Assembly (NCBI GenBank): GCA_023145185.1
Contig: JAGLEG010000041.1
Span: 1-7,721, forward strand
Direction of reading: 5' to 3'
Source: Thermoplasmata archaeon
GTDB lineage: Archaea; Thermoplasmatota; Penumbrarchaeia; Penumbrarchaeales; Penumbrarchaeaceae
DNA length: 7,721 nucleotides
The translations under genes and the position numbers were made by a program. The notes under the pieces were generated by a model. It worked only from the letters and a program-made list of their open reading frames with translations. It was not told the DNA's origin and did not search any database. Below are positions 1 through 6,524 of this stretch, piece by piece; positions within the stretch are counted from its first letter, which is position 1; each line of letters starts with the position of its first letter.

Positions 1-432
1 CCTTCCCTTGTTCACCCCGCCAAAAGACTTCAGGAAACTGTTCGTGTTGAATCCTGGACAACTGAATTCGTTGACGATGATAGATCCCTTTGATCTGAGC
101 TCCTCCCTGATCGCCCTGTGATTATCATCAGTATGTCCATCAACCTTCCATCTATCCGAGCCGAAGGCAGGAACCCCATTTGTTGAGAAGATGAATGCAT
201 TCCTACCGGACATATCTGGAAATCTATCAACAAGTTTCAGAAGCGACATATGATGTTTACCATCATATATCCCTGAACCAAAGCCAACTAGATCATACTC
301 ACATACCTCCTGTGGATCTACCTGATGAGGGGATCTGATATCCGCATCAAGGACCCTCGCGATACTCCCTGCCAGTTTCTCGGTATTCTTATGATGATAA
401 GAAAAAAGAATGATGAGGGACCGCGCGTTCAT
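1..432 (-). CDS. Flavodoxin family protein (C-terminus beyond left edge)
   Basis: The reading frame starts at ATG 432 and stays open through base 1, giving 144 residues without a stop, so the 3' end lies outside the window. It begins with a beta-strand (SLIILFSYHHKNTEKLA, residues 5-21) whose S11-YHHKNT loop fits the FMN-phosphate-binding loop of flavodoxins. GFGSGIY (50-56) and FSTNGVP (82-88) fit the later strands and loops that hold the isoalloxazine ring. The end, C125-P-GFNTNSF then GGVNKGR (138-144), matches the C-terminal pattern of the 'flavodoxin family protein' group, where GG(I/V)NKGHP is common; probably only 20-30 residues are missing. It is likely a cytoplasmic FMN electron carrier or small flavoprotein oxidoreductase with unknown partner. 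A GGGAGG ribosome binding site lies at 444-439, six bases before the ATG. The ATG overlaps the TGA of the upstream oxidoreductase gene, so the two are probably translationally coupled. Family assignment is firm; the physiological role is not. Confidence 0.88.
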   Translation of the reverse strand, partial: MNARSLIILFSYHHKNTEKLAGSIARVLDADIRSPHQVDPQEVCEYDLVGFGSGIYDGKHHMSLLKLVDRFPDMSGRNAFIFSTNGVPAFGSDRWKVDGHTDDNHRAIREELRSKGSIIVNEFSCPGFNTNSFLKSFGGVNKGR

Positions 433-1376
433 ACGGAACCTCCCAAGTGATCTTCTGGATGATCCACGGAAATGACCACATTCCCCTTTTTATGCCCCTT
501 TTCGACATACCTATGTGCCTCGACCATCTGATCAAAGGGGTAGCTTCTATCAATGACTGGCCTGATCTTTCCTTTCTCAATAAGGCCTTTGAGGAAAATT
601 ATATCTTCTGTTTTTAAGCCACCTCCGGATCCGGAATCCTTTCCAACACTGAGAAAAATGCCCGTCTTCTTGAGAACCTTTTTACCTCTTGACCTTGAGA
701 TCTTGTCAACTGCATCAAAGACCACATCAAATTTCTCATTGGTCCTTGTGAAATCTTCCTTTGTGTAATCGATAACCTTACTGGCTCCCAGAGATCTGAC
801 CAATTCCATATTGGATGAACTGCAAACACCGGTGACATTCCCTCCAAACGAACGGGCCAGCTGCACCGCATACGTCCCCACGCTCCCCGATGCCCCATAG
901 ATCAGAACTTTCTGTCCACTCTGGATATTTGCCTTTCTGAGACATTTCAACGTTGTAATTCCACCACCAGGTACAGCCGCAGCCTCCCCAAAGGTCATGT
1001 TGTTCGGTTTTATTGCTATCATTCCGTCCTCTGGCATACATCTATATTCAGCATACGTACCAAAGCCAAAACCGGGTAGGGCGAAGACTTGATCGCCTTC
1101 CTTGAACCGCTTGACATCCTTTCCCACTGCTTCAATTACTCCCGACAGCTCCATCCCCAGAATATCCTTCTTGGGCTTTCTGATGCCTAAAAAAATACGA
1201 AAGGGGACCATCTGCCAGAACGGGACATTGGAACCTCTAATTTTCGTATCACCGATATGTGCTGTTGTTGCATGAATTCTTATCAGGACCTCATTGTCCC
1301 TGGGAGATGGTTTTATCATATCCACCATTTTCAGCACCTCTGGTGGTCCGTATCTTGTGCATACTATTGCTTTCAT
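429..1376 (-). CDS. Zinc-independent medium-chain alcohol dehydrogenase / quinone oxidoreductase-like protein (MDR superfamily)
   Basis: This 315-residue protein is an NAD(P)H-dependent MDR oxidoreductase. The GroES-like N-terminal domain covers roughly residues 1-130, with KAIVCTRYGPPEVL at 2-15, ILGMELSGVIEAVG at 72-85 and FKEGDQVFAL at 91-100. The Rossmann domain follows, with the nucleotide-binding loop GASGSVG at 161-167 and VIDYTKEDF at 201-209. The C-terminal block KIRPVIDRSYPF...AHRYVEKGHKKGNVVIS (270-303) is typical of the quinone oxidoreductase-like branch. The Cys/His/Glu zinc ligands of classical alcohol dehydrogenases are not apparent. I chose ATG 1376 over an in-frame ATG at 1409 because GGAGGG sits six bases before it and homologues begin MKAIV. 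The TGA stop overlaps the start of the flavodoxin gene (ATGA), indicating a two-gene unit. The pairing suggests redox or xenobiotic/quinone metabolism in the cytoplasm, but the substrate cannot be read from sequence. Family is confident; specific reaction is unknown. Confidence 0.9.
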   Translation of the reverse strand: MKAIVCTRYGPPEVLKMVDMIKPSPRDNEVLIRIHATTAHIGDTKIRGSNVPFWQMVPFRIFLGIRKPKKDILGMELSGVIEAVGKDVKRFKEGDQVFALPGFGFGTYAEYRCMPEDGMIAIKPNNMTFGEAAAVPGGGITTLKCLRKANIQSGQKVLIYGASGSVGTYAVQLARSFGGNVTGVCSSSNMELVRSLGASKVIDYTKEDFTRTNEKFDVVFDAVDKISRSRGKKVLKKTGIFLSVGKDSGSGGGLKTEDIIFLKGLIEKGKIRPVIDRSYPFDQMVEAHRYVEKGHKKGNVVISVDHPEDHLGGSV

Positions 1377-1382
1377 GGGTAT

Positions 1383-1388
1383 CCCTCC
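1383..1388 (-). promoter_or_regulatory. Ribosome binding site of the MDR gene
   Basis: GGAGGG on the minus strand, six bases before ATG 1376. It is complementary to the anti-Shine-Dalgarno end of 16S rRNA and decides the start: the alternative ATG at 1409 has no comparable motif and would place this site inside the coding region. Confidence 0.8.
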
Positions 1389-1453
1389 AGGAACTCCTCG
1401 ATCCGCCATCTCGATCCTATAATCCTATACAGGTTTCAATAAATCAACTTATT

Positions 1454-1473
1454 CTAAAAATATTTTTTTAAAG
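1454..1473 (-). promoter_or_regulatory. Candidate TATA-box promoter of the MDR-flavodoxin unit
   Basis: The minus strand reads CTTTAAAAAAATATTTTTAG. A TATA box centred near 1462-1467 would place transcription start near 1435-1440, giving a leader of about 60 bases. The T-run at its downstream end (1460-1456) could instead, or also, serve as a termination tract for the DUF2059 gene, which stops at 1520. The role is inferred from composition and position only. Confidence 0.45.
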
Positions 1474-1519
1474 CAGAGGGCGCACGAATAGACTTGGCCT
1501 TGCTCACTGATCATCTCAA

Positions 1520-1906
1520 TTATCTCTCCCCGACAGCCGCTAAAACCTTCGTCTTGAAGTTCTCTGATATTCGATCCGTCACAACACGGGTCAATACTTC
1601 TGTGAGCGGCTCTGTCTTGAGATATTTACGGCCCACCACGGTACCGAAGAACTCGGTTAGATCGGAGAGCTCCCCGGTTGTGTAATATTTGTCATAGATG
1701 GGTATGATCTGCCTGAGAAAATCATCATATTCTGGCTCACGAAAGGCGTTGTTCCAGAAATCATCAAGAAGCTTAGGGTACTTCATTCGATAATGCTCGA
1801 TCTGCCCCACAAGTATATCCTGAAACAGGTCCAATAGGTCAATGGCGTCAAGGTACCTCTTGATAGCCTCGAGTTTATCTTCCGCAATATCTGGATGTTC
1901 CGACAT
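1520..1906 (-). CDS. DUF2059-like small protein without signal peptide
   Basis: A 128-residue, mostly helical, acidic protein. The segment YDKYYTTGELSDLTEFFG followed by TVVGRKYL (residues 71-96) matches the core of DUF2059 domains, where a 'Y...FT..EL..L..FY.TP.GKK' pattern recurs; the preceding helices (about 12-70) fit the rest of the family. No biochemical function is established for this family. Many bacterial members are exported, but this one starts directly with a charged stretch (SEHPDIAEDKLEAIKRY) and shows no signal peptide or membrane segment, so it is probably cytoplasmic. I chose ATG 1906 because GGTGG (1914-1910) lies just before it. An in-frame GTG at 1921 would add five residues but falls at or before the predicted transcription start. 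It lies 61 bases downstream of tag on the same strand, with its own TATA-like box, so co-transcription with tag is possible but not required. Confidence 0.75.
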   Translation of the reverse strand: MSEHPDIAEDKLEAIKRYLDAIDLLDLFQDILVGQIEHYRMKYPKLLDDFWNNAFREPEYDDFLRQIIPIYDKYYTTGELSDLTEFFGTVVGRKYLKTEPLTEVLTRVVTDRISENFKTKVLAAVGER

Positions 1907-1940
1907 GATCCACCACTTCACTGTAGTAAGCAGACAATCG

Positions 1941-1950
1941 ATATTATAAG
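1941..1950 (-). promoter_or_regulatory. TATA-like box for the DUF2059 gene
   Basis: CTTATAATAT on the minus strand, centred near 1945. A start about 26 bases downstream falls near 1919, leaving a leader of roughly 13 bases that just contains the GGTGG ribosome binding site before ATG 1906. The geometry agrees with an archaeal promoter, but the motif is short and AT-rich. Confidence 0.5.
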
Positions 1951-1967
1951 GTGATGGTGGAGCTTTT

Positions 1968-2528
1968 TCACTTCAATTCTCTGTACCTGTAACAGCTGAC
2001 GAGATGGTCGTTGACAACTCCGGTCGCCTGCAAGTGAGCATAGATGATCGTTGAGCCCACGAACTTGAACCCCCTCTCCTTGAGATCCTTGCTAACCCTG
2101 TCAGATAACTCTGTTTTCGCAGGGATCTCCCCTATGCTCTTCCATTTGTTAACAAGAGGTTTCCCCTCGACAAATCCCCAGATATAATTGTCAAATGAGC
2201 CGAACTCCCTCTGGATCTCTTGGAACCTCTTCGCATTGTTCACGGTTGCCTCGATCTTCATTCTATTTCGAATGATCGAAGCATCCAGTACAAGCTCCTC
2301 TATCTTCTCCTGATCGTAGTTCGCCACGACCTCAGGATCATAATCAGCAAAGGCCCTCAGGTACCCTTCTCTCCTCTTCAAAATTGTGAGCCAGCTGAGG
2401 CCTGCCTGGGCAGATTCGAGAATCAGGAACTCGAAGTGTTTCCTGTCATCGTGGACCGGGACCCCCCATTCATCATCGTGATATTTCTCATATCGCTCAT
2501 TTCCAAGACACCACTCACATCTTTCCAT
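1968..2528 (-). CDS. tag: DNA-3-methyladenine glycosylase I
   Basis: A 186-residue base-excision-repair enzyme that removes 3-methyladenine from alkylated DNA by cleaving the N-glycosidic bond. The zinc ligands of E. coli Tag are all present at identical numbers: Cys4, His17, His175 and Cys179 (ERCEWC at the N-terminus, NDHLVSCY near the C-terminus). The catalytic-site Glu38 and Trp46 sit in ESAQAGLSW (38-46), and Trp6 and Trp21 (DDEWG) are also kept. FVGSTIIYAHLQATGVVNDH is the family's C-terminal signature. Length equals the usual 185-195 residues, so the gene is complete. ATG 2528 has AGGTGAG just upstream (2538-2532), and starting there gives the exact E. coli numbering. It diverges from a flavodoxin gene across about 110 bases. 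Its downstream neighbour (DUF2059) has no known link with repair. The protein probably acts alone in the cytoplasm. Identification is very secure. Confidence 0.97.
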   Translation of the reverse strand: MERCEWCLGNERYEKYHDDEWGVPVHDDRKHFEFLILESAQAGLSWLTILKRREGYLRAFADYDPEVVANYDQEKIEELVLDASIIRNRMKIEATVNNAKRFQEIQREFGSFDNYIWGFVEGKPLVNKWKSIGEIPAKTELSDRVSKDLKERGFKFVGSTIIYAHLQATGVVNDHLVSCYRYRELK

Positions 2529-2573
2529 TCACTCACCTGTCAATCTTGGCATTGGCTATTCCAGAATAAGGCT

Positions 2574-2582
2574 TTATCTATC
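2574..2582 (-). promoter_or_regulatory. Candidate TATA box for tag
   Basis: ATAGATAAA on the minus strand, centred about 50 bases before ATG 2528. It predicts a start near 2551 and a leader of about 23 bases carrying AGGTGAG. It lies within the region shared with the divergent flavodoxin gene. It is a moderate match only. Confidence 0.4.
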
Positions 2583-2630
2583 AAGGTGCTCTAAAGTAAC
2601 AAGTATTAACAATACATGGTAAATGAAAGT

Positions 2631-2637
2631 GGGTGGA
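2631..2637 (+). promoter_or_regulatory. Ribosome binding site deciding the start of the flavodoxin-domain gene
   Basis: GGGTGGA lies two bases before ATG 2640 and five before ATG 2643, the second of two tandem ATG codons. The better spacing and the family N-terminus (MKAIVIYSS) favour 2643. An in-frame ATG at 2616 has no such site upstream. The same GGTGGAT element precedes the DUF2059 start, suggesting a genuine local variant of the ribosome binding site. Confidence 0.6.
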
Positions 2638-2642
2638 TAATG

Positions 2643-3173
2643 ATGAAAGCGATCGTGATCTACAGCTCGAAAACAGGTTTTGTAGAAAAATACGCCAAAT
2701 GGATCGCAGATGAGCTATCCGTAAAAGCCGTTCGTACGAATGATGTGAAGGTCAAAGACCTGAAGGATTATGACACCATAATCTTCGGTGGAGGTCTGTA
2801 CGCTGGTGGGATCAACGGGATCAAATTGATCAAGAAGAACCTGGACACATTGAAGGGAAAGAACATTATCCTGTTTGCCACAGGGGCATCACCTGGAAGA
2901 ACGGAAGAGATCGATGCGGTGTGGGATAAGAACTTCACAAAAAAAGAGCAGAAAAATATGACCTTCTTCTATCTGCGTGGTGGGTTCAATTACGATAAAC
3001 TGAACATGAAGGACAAGATGTTAATGAAATTGTTAAAGAAAAAGCTCCAGAATACAAAGGACCTTACAGAGGATGAGGAGGGTATGCTGGCAGCATACGA
3101 TGAACCGGTGGATTTCACCGAAAGGGAAAACATCAGAGATCTGATCGATCTTGTCAGGAAAAATCGTAAATAG
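2643..3173 (+). CDS. Flavodoxin-domain protein (Flavodoxin_5 / HemG-like)
   Basis: A 176-residue flavodoxin-fold protein. MKAIVIYSSKTGFVEKYA (1-18) contains the first strand and the FMN-phosphate loop SSKTGF. DTIIFGGGLYAGGINGIK (44-61) gives the second strand and flavin-contact loop, and NIILFATGASPG (74-85) the next strand. FFYLRGGFNYDKLNMKDKMLMKLLKKKL (108-135, cited by position) is the 'Y..GG.(N/D)...L...DK..M' segment of the Flavodoxin_5 group, which includes HemG-type protoporphyrinogen oxidase and many uncharacterised archaeal proteins. The basic amphipathic helix at 122-134 is characteristic of the group. No membrane segment or signal peptide is seen. The family relation does not prove a role in heme synthesis, and no heme genes are visible nearby. 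It differs from the flavodoxin at 1-432 in all key loops, so the two are not recent duplicates. It is transcribed away from tag; the following intergenic region contains only weak terminator-like sequence. Confidence 0.88.
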   Translation: MKAIVIYSSKTGFVEKYAKWIADELSVKAVRTNDVKVKDLKDYDTIIFGGGLYAGGINGIKLIKKNLDTLKGKNIILFATGASPGRTEEIDAVWDKNFTKKEQKNMTFFYLRGGFNYDKLNMKDKMLMKLLKKKLQNTKDLTEDEEGMLAAYDEPVDFTERENIRDLIDLVRKNRK

Positions 3174-3227
3174 ATCGAATAGTGGACTAAACCTGGACCA
3201 CTGATCATCTTTATTTCAAATTGTAGG

Positions 3228-3255
3228 TGGGCCTGACCCATTCTCGTTTTATTTC
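3228..3255 (+). terminator. Weak terminator-like sequence after the flavodoxin-domain gene
   Basis: A small hairpin TGGG-CCTGA-CCCA (3228-3240) is followed by the T-rich tract TTCTCGTTTTATTTC (3241-3255). A second weak hairpin, AGTGG (3181-3185) with CCACT (3198-3202), precedes another T-rich run (CTTTATTTC, 3209-3217). Stems are only 4-5 bp. The T-rich runs, which share TTTATTTCAA (3210-3219 and 3248-3257), may matter more in an archaeon than the stems. Confidence 0.3.
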
Positions 3256-3276
3256 AATTAAACCTAGAAAGATTGA

Positions 3277-3289
3277 AATATATTATATC
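3277..3289 (+). promoter_or_regulatory. TATA-box promoter of the large surface protein gene
   Basis: AAATATATTATAT, centred near 3283, predicts a transcription start near 3309 and a leader of about 30 bases. That leader contains GAGGGAT (3328-3334), a good ribosome binding site before the tandem ATG codons at 3340 and 3343. This is one of the clearest promoter geometries in the window, though the motif alone is not proof. Confidence 0.55.
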
Positions 3290-3339
3290 ATCATTGCATC
3301 ACGGGATACTCCTATAGTAGATTCCTTGAGGGATGGGAT

Positions 3340-6300
3340 ATGATGTCAAAACGAAATACTATCATGATTGTTACGGCACTTATGGTCTTGGCAGTATCTC
3401 TGCCATTGATAACGAACGCTGATGAGGGGCCTCCAACAAGGTTCCCCGTACTGAAGACCGGTTCCATAACTTCAGATGAGATCTGGAGCGAGGATGTCTT
3501 TGTGGTGAATGTGACCATCCATCCTAACGTAAAGGTCACCGTTCAGGCTGGAGTTACCGTATATATGGACCAGCTGACCAGTTTATATCTACATGGAGAG
3601 CTGGTCATTGCCGGGACGGTGGAGGAAAAAGTGGAGATACGCTGTTTGCCCGACAGCGGTGAATGGAGATCAATAGAGATCGGTTCCACCGGAAAGGTCG
3701 ATCTTCAGAACGTCACCATTACCGATACTTCCAACGACAATACTCCGGTGATTAATAACGGTCTCCCATCCCATTTCAACAACGTCGAATTGGAAGGGGG
3801 CTATCAAGGTATCTTTTTCTCCAATGAAGGGGGGGACCACATACGTAACTTGAAGGTCTACAACGCGACTAACTTCGGTGTGGTTCTGGTGAACACCGTG
3901 AACCCGATCCACATCAGTAACCTGACCACAAATAGCAGCCAGTGGGGCTCAGTTGGGATGGACAATTCGGCAGGTTGCAATATCAACGGCCTGACCGCAT
4001 CCAACCACGACGGCTCCTTTGTAACTATCTGGGGGGCGACCTCGGTCCTTATCTCCAATTTTTCTTTCAGGAATCCCACCTTCGATATTAACAGGAAAGG
4101 GTTTGAACTGAACGGCCATTGTGAGGTCGATCTCAAGAACGGCGTCCTGGAGAACTGCCAAACGGGAATATTTCTAAATTCAGCATCAGCTGACACCAAG
4201 GTGAACTTCATGGATGTGGATCTGGAAAAGACGAGTAACTCCGTTTTTTTCAGTTCCAATTCGGGGGGAGCACTGAAGTTCGTTAACTGCGATCTCAGTG
4301 CCGAAGAAGAGACGATGATCATGAACGGCTCCACCAATCCTCAGAGGGTGGAATTTATCAACACCACCTGGAACGCCGGATCTCCCAACGAGCTCGCTGG
4401 GGATGCATATCTCAATGTTAGCTGGAATATGGATGTCAGTATAGCAGACGGAATAGGGAGACCGATCAATTCTAGATTGACCATTCAACCGTCAGGCGGA
4501 GGGCCCCTCAACCAGATGGATTCAAATGTTGGGGAGTTCAACAAGGTCCTGATGAAGGACCGCTCCATCGATCCGTCAGGATATGATCTGCTTTACCTCT
4601 ACGACCTCACGTTCATTTCAAATGACCATCCCGGTGAGTTCCAGACAGTTGAAGATCACCATGTGGGTGAATACACCCTCTGGGAGATCGAGATCAACCT
4701 TCCGCCATCAAACGACCTCCCCGGAACGCTGGATGTGGATGAGGACCAGTGGCTTGAGCTTGACCTCTACGATCACTTCATCGATCCCGAGGGTGAAGTA
4801 ATGGAATTCAAATTCAATATCAGCTCATCCCTTGACCTGGTACAAACGGGCGGATCGACCTCCGGCGACATCAAATTCAGGAACAAACAGCCAGACTGGC
4901 ATGGAATAGGATGGGTTGAGATAACCGCCACTGACAGCGGTGGAAAGACCACAACCGCAAATGCAACTGTGGAGGTGCACGCAGTAAACGATGGTCCAAG
5001 ATTCACCGCGGAGATCCCGGAATTCGAGATAATGGAGGAGGGCACCGGATACTTCAACTTCACTGGAGTTGTGACGGACCCTGAGGGAGACGCCATCACC
5101 TGGACCATTCCGGATGCAGAGGGGCTCGATCTCGACTGGGACGAGGATCATTGGAACCTCACCTTCACGGGAGTTGAGAACTGGTTCGGCCTGACAGGGA
5201 TAGACGTGAACATCACGGACGGCACCTACTGGAGCATAGATCATATCGTCGTCAATGTCACGCCGGTGAACGACATACCTACCTGGTCGCTGATGCTCAA
5301 GAACGGGACCGAGGCGCCCCTGGTGGAATACTTCCACAACGAGACCACCAACTGGACCGTCTATCTCATAGAGACGGATGAGGACCTGCCCGTTGAGTTC
5401 TGGATCAACGCATCGGACGCAGAGGGCGCTGAGCTTCTCTACTCATTCGTTGGAGCCTATCTCGTACACGGAGCCATCGAGGTCGAGATGTACCAGATAG
5501 AGGTCATCGTCAATGCGACGACCAATGAGACCGAAATGCAGAATGTAACGGTTCCGATGAACTTCACCTACACACCCATGGAGAACGATTTCCTTGGAGA
5601 TTTGGTGTTGTTCAACGTATCCGACGGCGAGGATACCATGAGCTGCGCGGTGTGGTTCAAGGTGGCCCCTGTCAACGACCTGCCTGTGTTCACCGCTCCA
5701 TCCGAGTGGAACATAACGGCTGATCTGGACACCCTGGCCACCATCGATATGGCAGGCTGGATCTCCGATGTTGATGGAGATACGCTCACCATATCAACTG
5801 ATTCCGAGTATGTTACCGTAAACGGCACCATCCTGGAGATACTCTACAATGATACCTTTGTTGACGACCTCCAGACCGTCACTGTAACCGTAGGGGACGG
5901 AACGATGGAGATCACTGCGATCCTCACCGTGAACGTTAACCAGCCGGCGACCGGGGATGATGATCCCGCCCTTGGGACCCTTGAAGTAAAATCCAAGGAT
6001 GACGGTTGGCTCTTCGAGGTGGAGGGAGATGAGGGGCAGACCCTGTTCGTCGTTATCGAGGACGAAGATGGAAACCAAACCTCATACCCGATGACCTACG
6101 CTGATGGAAAATACTCGGTAAAGGTTGAAGAGGACGAGGCTGAGGCCGGCCTTATCTACCACCTATCCAACGAGGAGGATGGTGGGAGCCTGGGCCCGGA
6201 TCAGGCGGGATCCCTGACCGACCTTGAATCAGATTCGGAGGAGGATGGATCCTTTTTATGGATCATCATTCTCCTGATCATAGTGATCCTTTTCCTCATT

Positions 6301-6357
6301 CTCGCCATTGCACTGGTCATGATGAAGAGTAAGGGAAAAGATGAATTTGAAGAGTGA
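3340..6357 (+). CDS. Large membrane-anchored surface protein with beta-helix region and cadherin/Ig-like repeats
   Basis: A complete 1005-residue exported protein. Residues 1-27 form a Sec signal peptide (basic SKRN, hydrophobic core, cleavage probably after ITNA). Residues about 35-400 look like a right-handed parallel beta-helix: GSITSDEIWS (41-50), then repeated short strands such as VDLQNVTITD, LVISNF-type turns and VEFINTTW. Four extracellular repeats follow, bounded by NDLP (458), VNDGP (549), VNDIP (643), VNDLP (778) and a final NVNQP (865-869). Each contains a turn of the type D-P-E-G (D482, D580), D-A-E-G (D693) or D-V-D-G (D810), as in cadherin-like/Ig-like tandem domains where acidic turns often bind calcium. 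The third repeat is longer (about 135 residues against 87-94). A small acidic domain (880-945), a Glu/Asp-rich linker and one transmembrane helix (972-995) end in KSKGKDEFEE inside the cell. About 28 N-x-S/T sequons suggest heavy glycosylation. It is probably a cell-surface adhesion or envelope protein; the ligand is unknown. Either of two tandem ATGs (3340, 3343) may be used. Confidence 0.9.
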   Translation: MMSKRNTIMIVTALMVLAVSLPLITNADEGPPTRFPVLKTGSITSDEIWSEDVFVVNVTIHPNVKVTVQAGVTVYMDQLTSLYLHGELVIAGTVEEKVEIRCLPDSGEWRSIEIGSTGKVDLQNVTITDTSNDNTPVINNGLPSHFNNVELEGGYQGIFFSNEGGDHIRNLKVYNATNFGVVLVNTVNPIHISNLTTNSSQWGSVGMDNSAGCNINGLTASNHDGSFVTIWGATSVLISNFSFRNPTFDINRKGFELNGHCEVDLKNGVLENCQTGIFLNSASADTKVNFMDVDLEKTSNSVFFSSNSGGALKFVNCDLSAEEETMIMNGSTNPQRVEFINTTWNAGSPNELAGDAYLNVSWNMDVSIADGIGRPINSRLTIQPSGGGPLNQMDSNVGEFNKVLMKDRSIDPSGYDLLYLYDLTFISNDHPGEFQTVEDHHVGEYTLWEIEINLPPSNDLPGTLDVDEDQWLELDLYDHFIDPEGEVMEFKFNISSSLDLVQTGGSTSGDIKFRNKQPDWHGIGWVEITATDSGGKTTTANATVEVHAVNDGPRFTAEIPEFEIMEEGTGYFNFTGVVTDPEGDAITWTIPDAEGLDLDWDEDHWNLTFTGVENWFGLTGIDVNITDGTYWSIDHIVVNVTPVNDIPTWSLMLKNGTEAPLVEYFHNETTNWTVYLIETDEDLPVEFWINASDAEGAELLYSFVGAYLVHGAIEVEMYQIEVIVNATTNETEMQNVTVPMNFTYTPMENDFLGDLVLFNVSDGEDTMSCAVWFKVAPVNDLPVFTAPSEWNITADLDTLATIDMAGWISDVDGDTLTISTDSEYVTVNGTILEILYNDTFVDDLQTVTVTVGDGTMEITAILTVNVNQPATGDDDPALGTLEVKSKDDGWLFEVEGDEGQTLFVVIEDEDGNQTSYPMTYADGKYSVKVEEDEAEAGLIYHLSNEEDGGSLGPDQAGSLTDLESDSEEDGSFLWIIILLIIVILFLILAIALVMMKSKGKDEFEE

Positions 6358-6376
6358 TACCCAGATATCGAATAAC

Positions 6377-6406
6377 GGGGGTAGTGATCTACCCCCAATT
6401 TTTCTT
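6377..6406 (+). terminator. Hairpin plus T-tract terminator of the surface protein gene
   Basis: A perfect 8-bp stem, GGGGGTAG (6377-6384) with CTACCCCC (6389-6396), closes a TGAT loop and is followed by AATTTTTCTT. It begins 19 bases after the stop codon. The form is the same as a bacterial intrinsic terminator; in archaea the T-tract is usually the main signal. Read-through would enter the inverted repeats that follow. Confidence 0.82.
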
Positions 6407-6434
6407 ATTGGAGAATGCACATTTTAAGTTATTA

Positions 6435-6482
6435 TCCCAACATTGACAGATCAAATAGGATATGAGCCGGTCAATGTTGGGA
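6435..6482. repeat. Inverted repeat 1 (13-bp perfect arms, 22-base spacer)
   Basis: TCCCAACATTGAC (6435-6447) is the exact reverse complement of GTCAATGTTGGGA (6470-6482). It lies between the terminator of one surface gene and the promoter of the next. It could be a paired operator or, if transcribed, a stem-loop. There is no T-tract after it, so it is unlikely to be a second terminator. Confidence 0.8.
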
Positions 6483-6490
6483 GAGGCCTC

Positions 6491-6524
6491 ACTTTGACAC
6501 ATAATTATACTTATATGTCAAAGT
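6491..6524. repeat. Inverted repeat 2 (14-bp arms, one mismatch, 6-base loop)
   Basis: ACTTTGACACATAA (6491-6504) pairs with TTATATGTCAAAGT (6511-6524), leaving loop TTATAC and one C-A mismatch. Its TTGACA core is shared with inverted repeat 1, which ends only eight bases earlier. It includes TATA-like sequence (ACTTATATG), so protein binding here could overlap a promoter. Confidence 0.75.

Noticed and set aside
429..1376. MDR protein seems about 20 residues short between the Rossmann domain and the KIRPVIDR block
   Set aside because: Shorter loops of this kind occur in parts of this MDR subgroup as I know it, and the flanking blocks are intact and in frame, so it is not evidence of deletion or frameshift.
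1377..1409. Eleven extra N-terminal residues on the MDR protein from ATG 1409
   Set aside because: GGAGGG lies within this stretch at ideal distance from ATG 1376, and the family begins with MKAIV.
2616..2642. Nine-residue extension of the flavodoxin-domain protein from ATG 2616
   Set aside because: There is no ribosome binding site before 2616, while GGGTGGA precedes ATG 2640/2643 and the family starts at MKAIV.
3858..5337. Long minus-strand open frames inside the surface protein gene
   Set aside because: They are antisense to a convincing, repeat-structured protein and have low-complexity translations with no ribosome binding sites or recognisable motifs.
6435..6524. Inverted repeats as a CRISPR fragment or transposon ends
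   Set aside because: The two units are not copies of one repeat, there are no regular spacers, no cas or transposase gene is present, and the enclosed segments are too short to be an insertion sequence.
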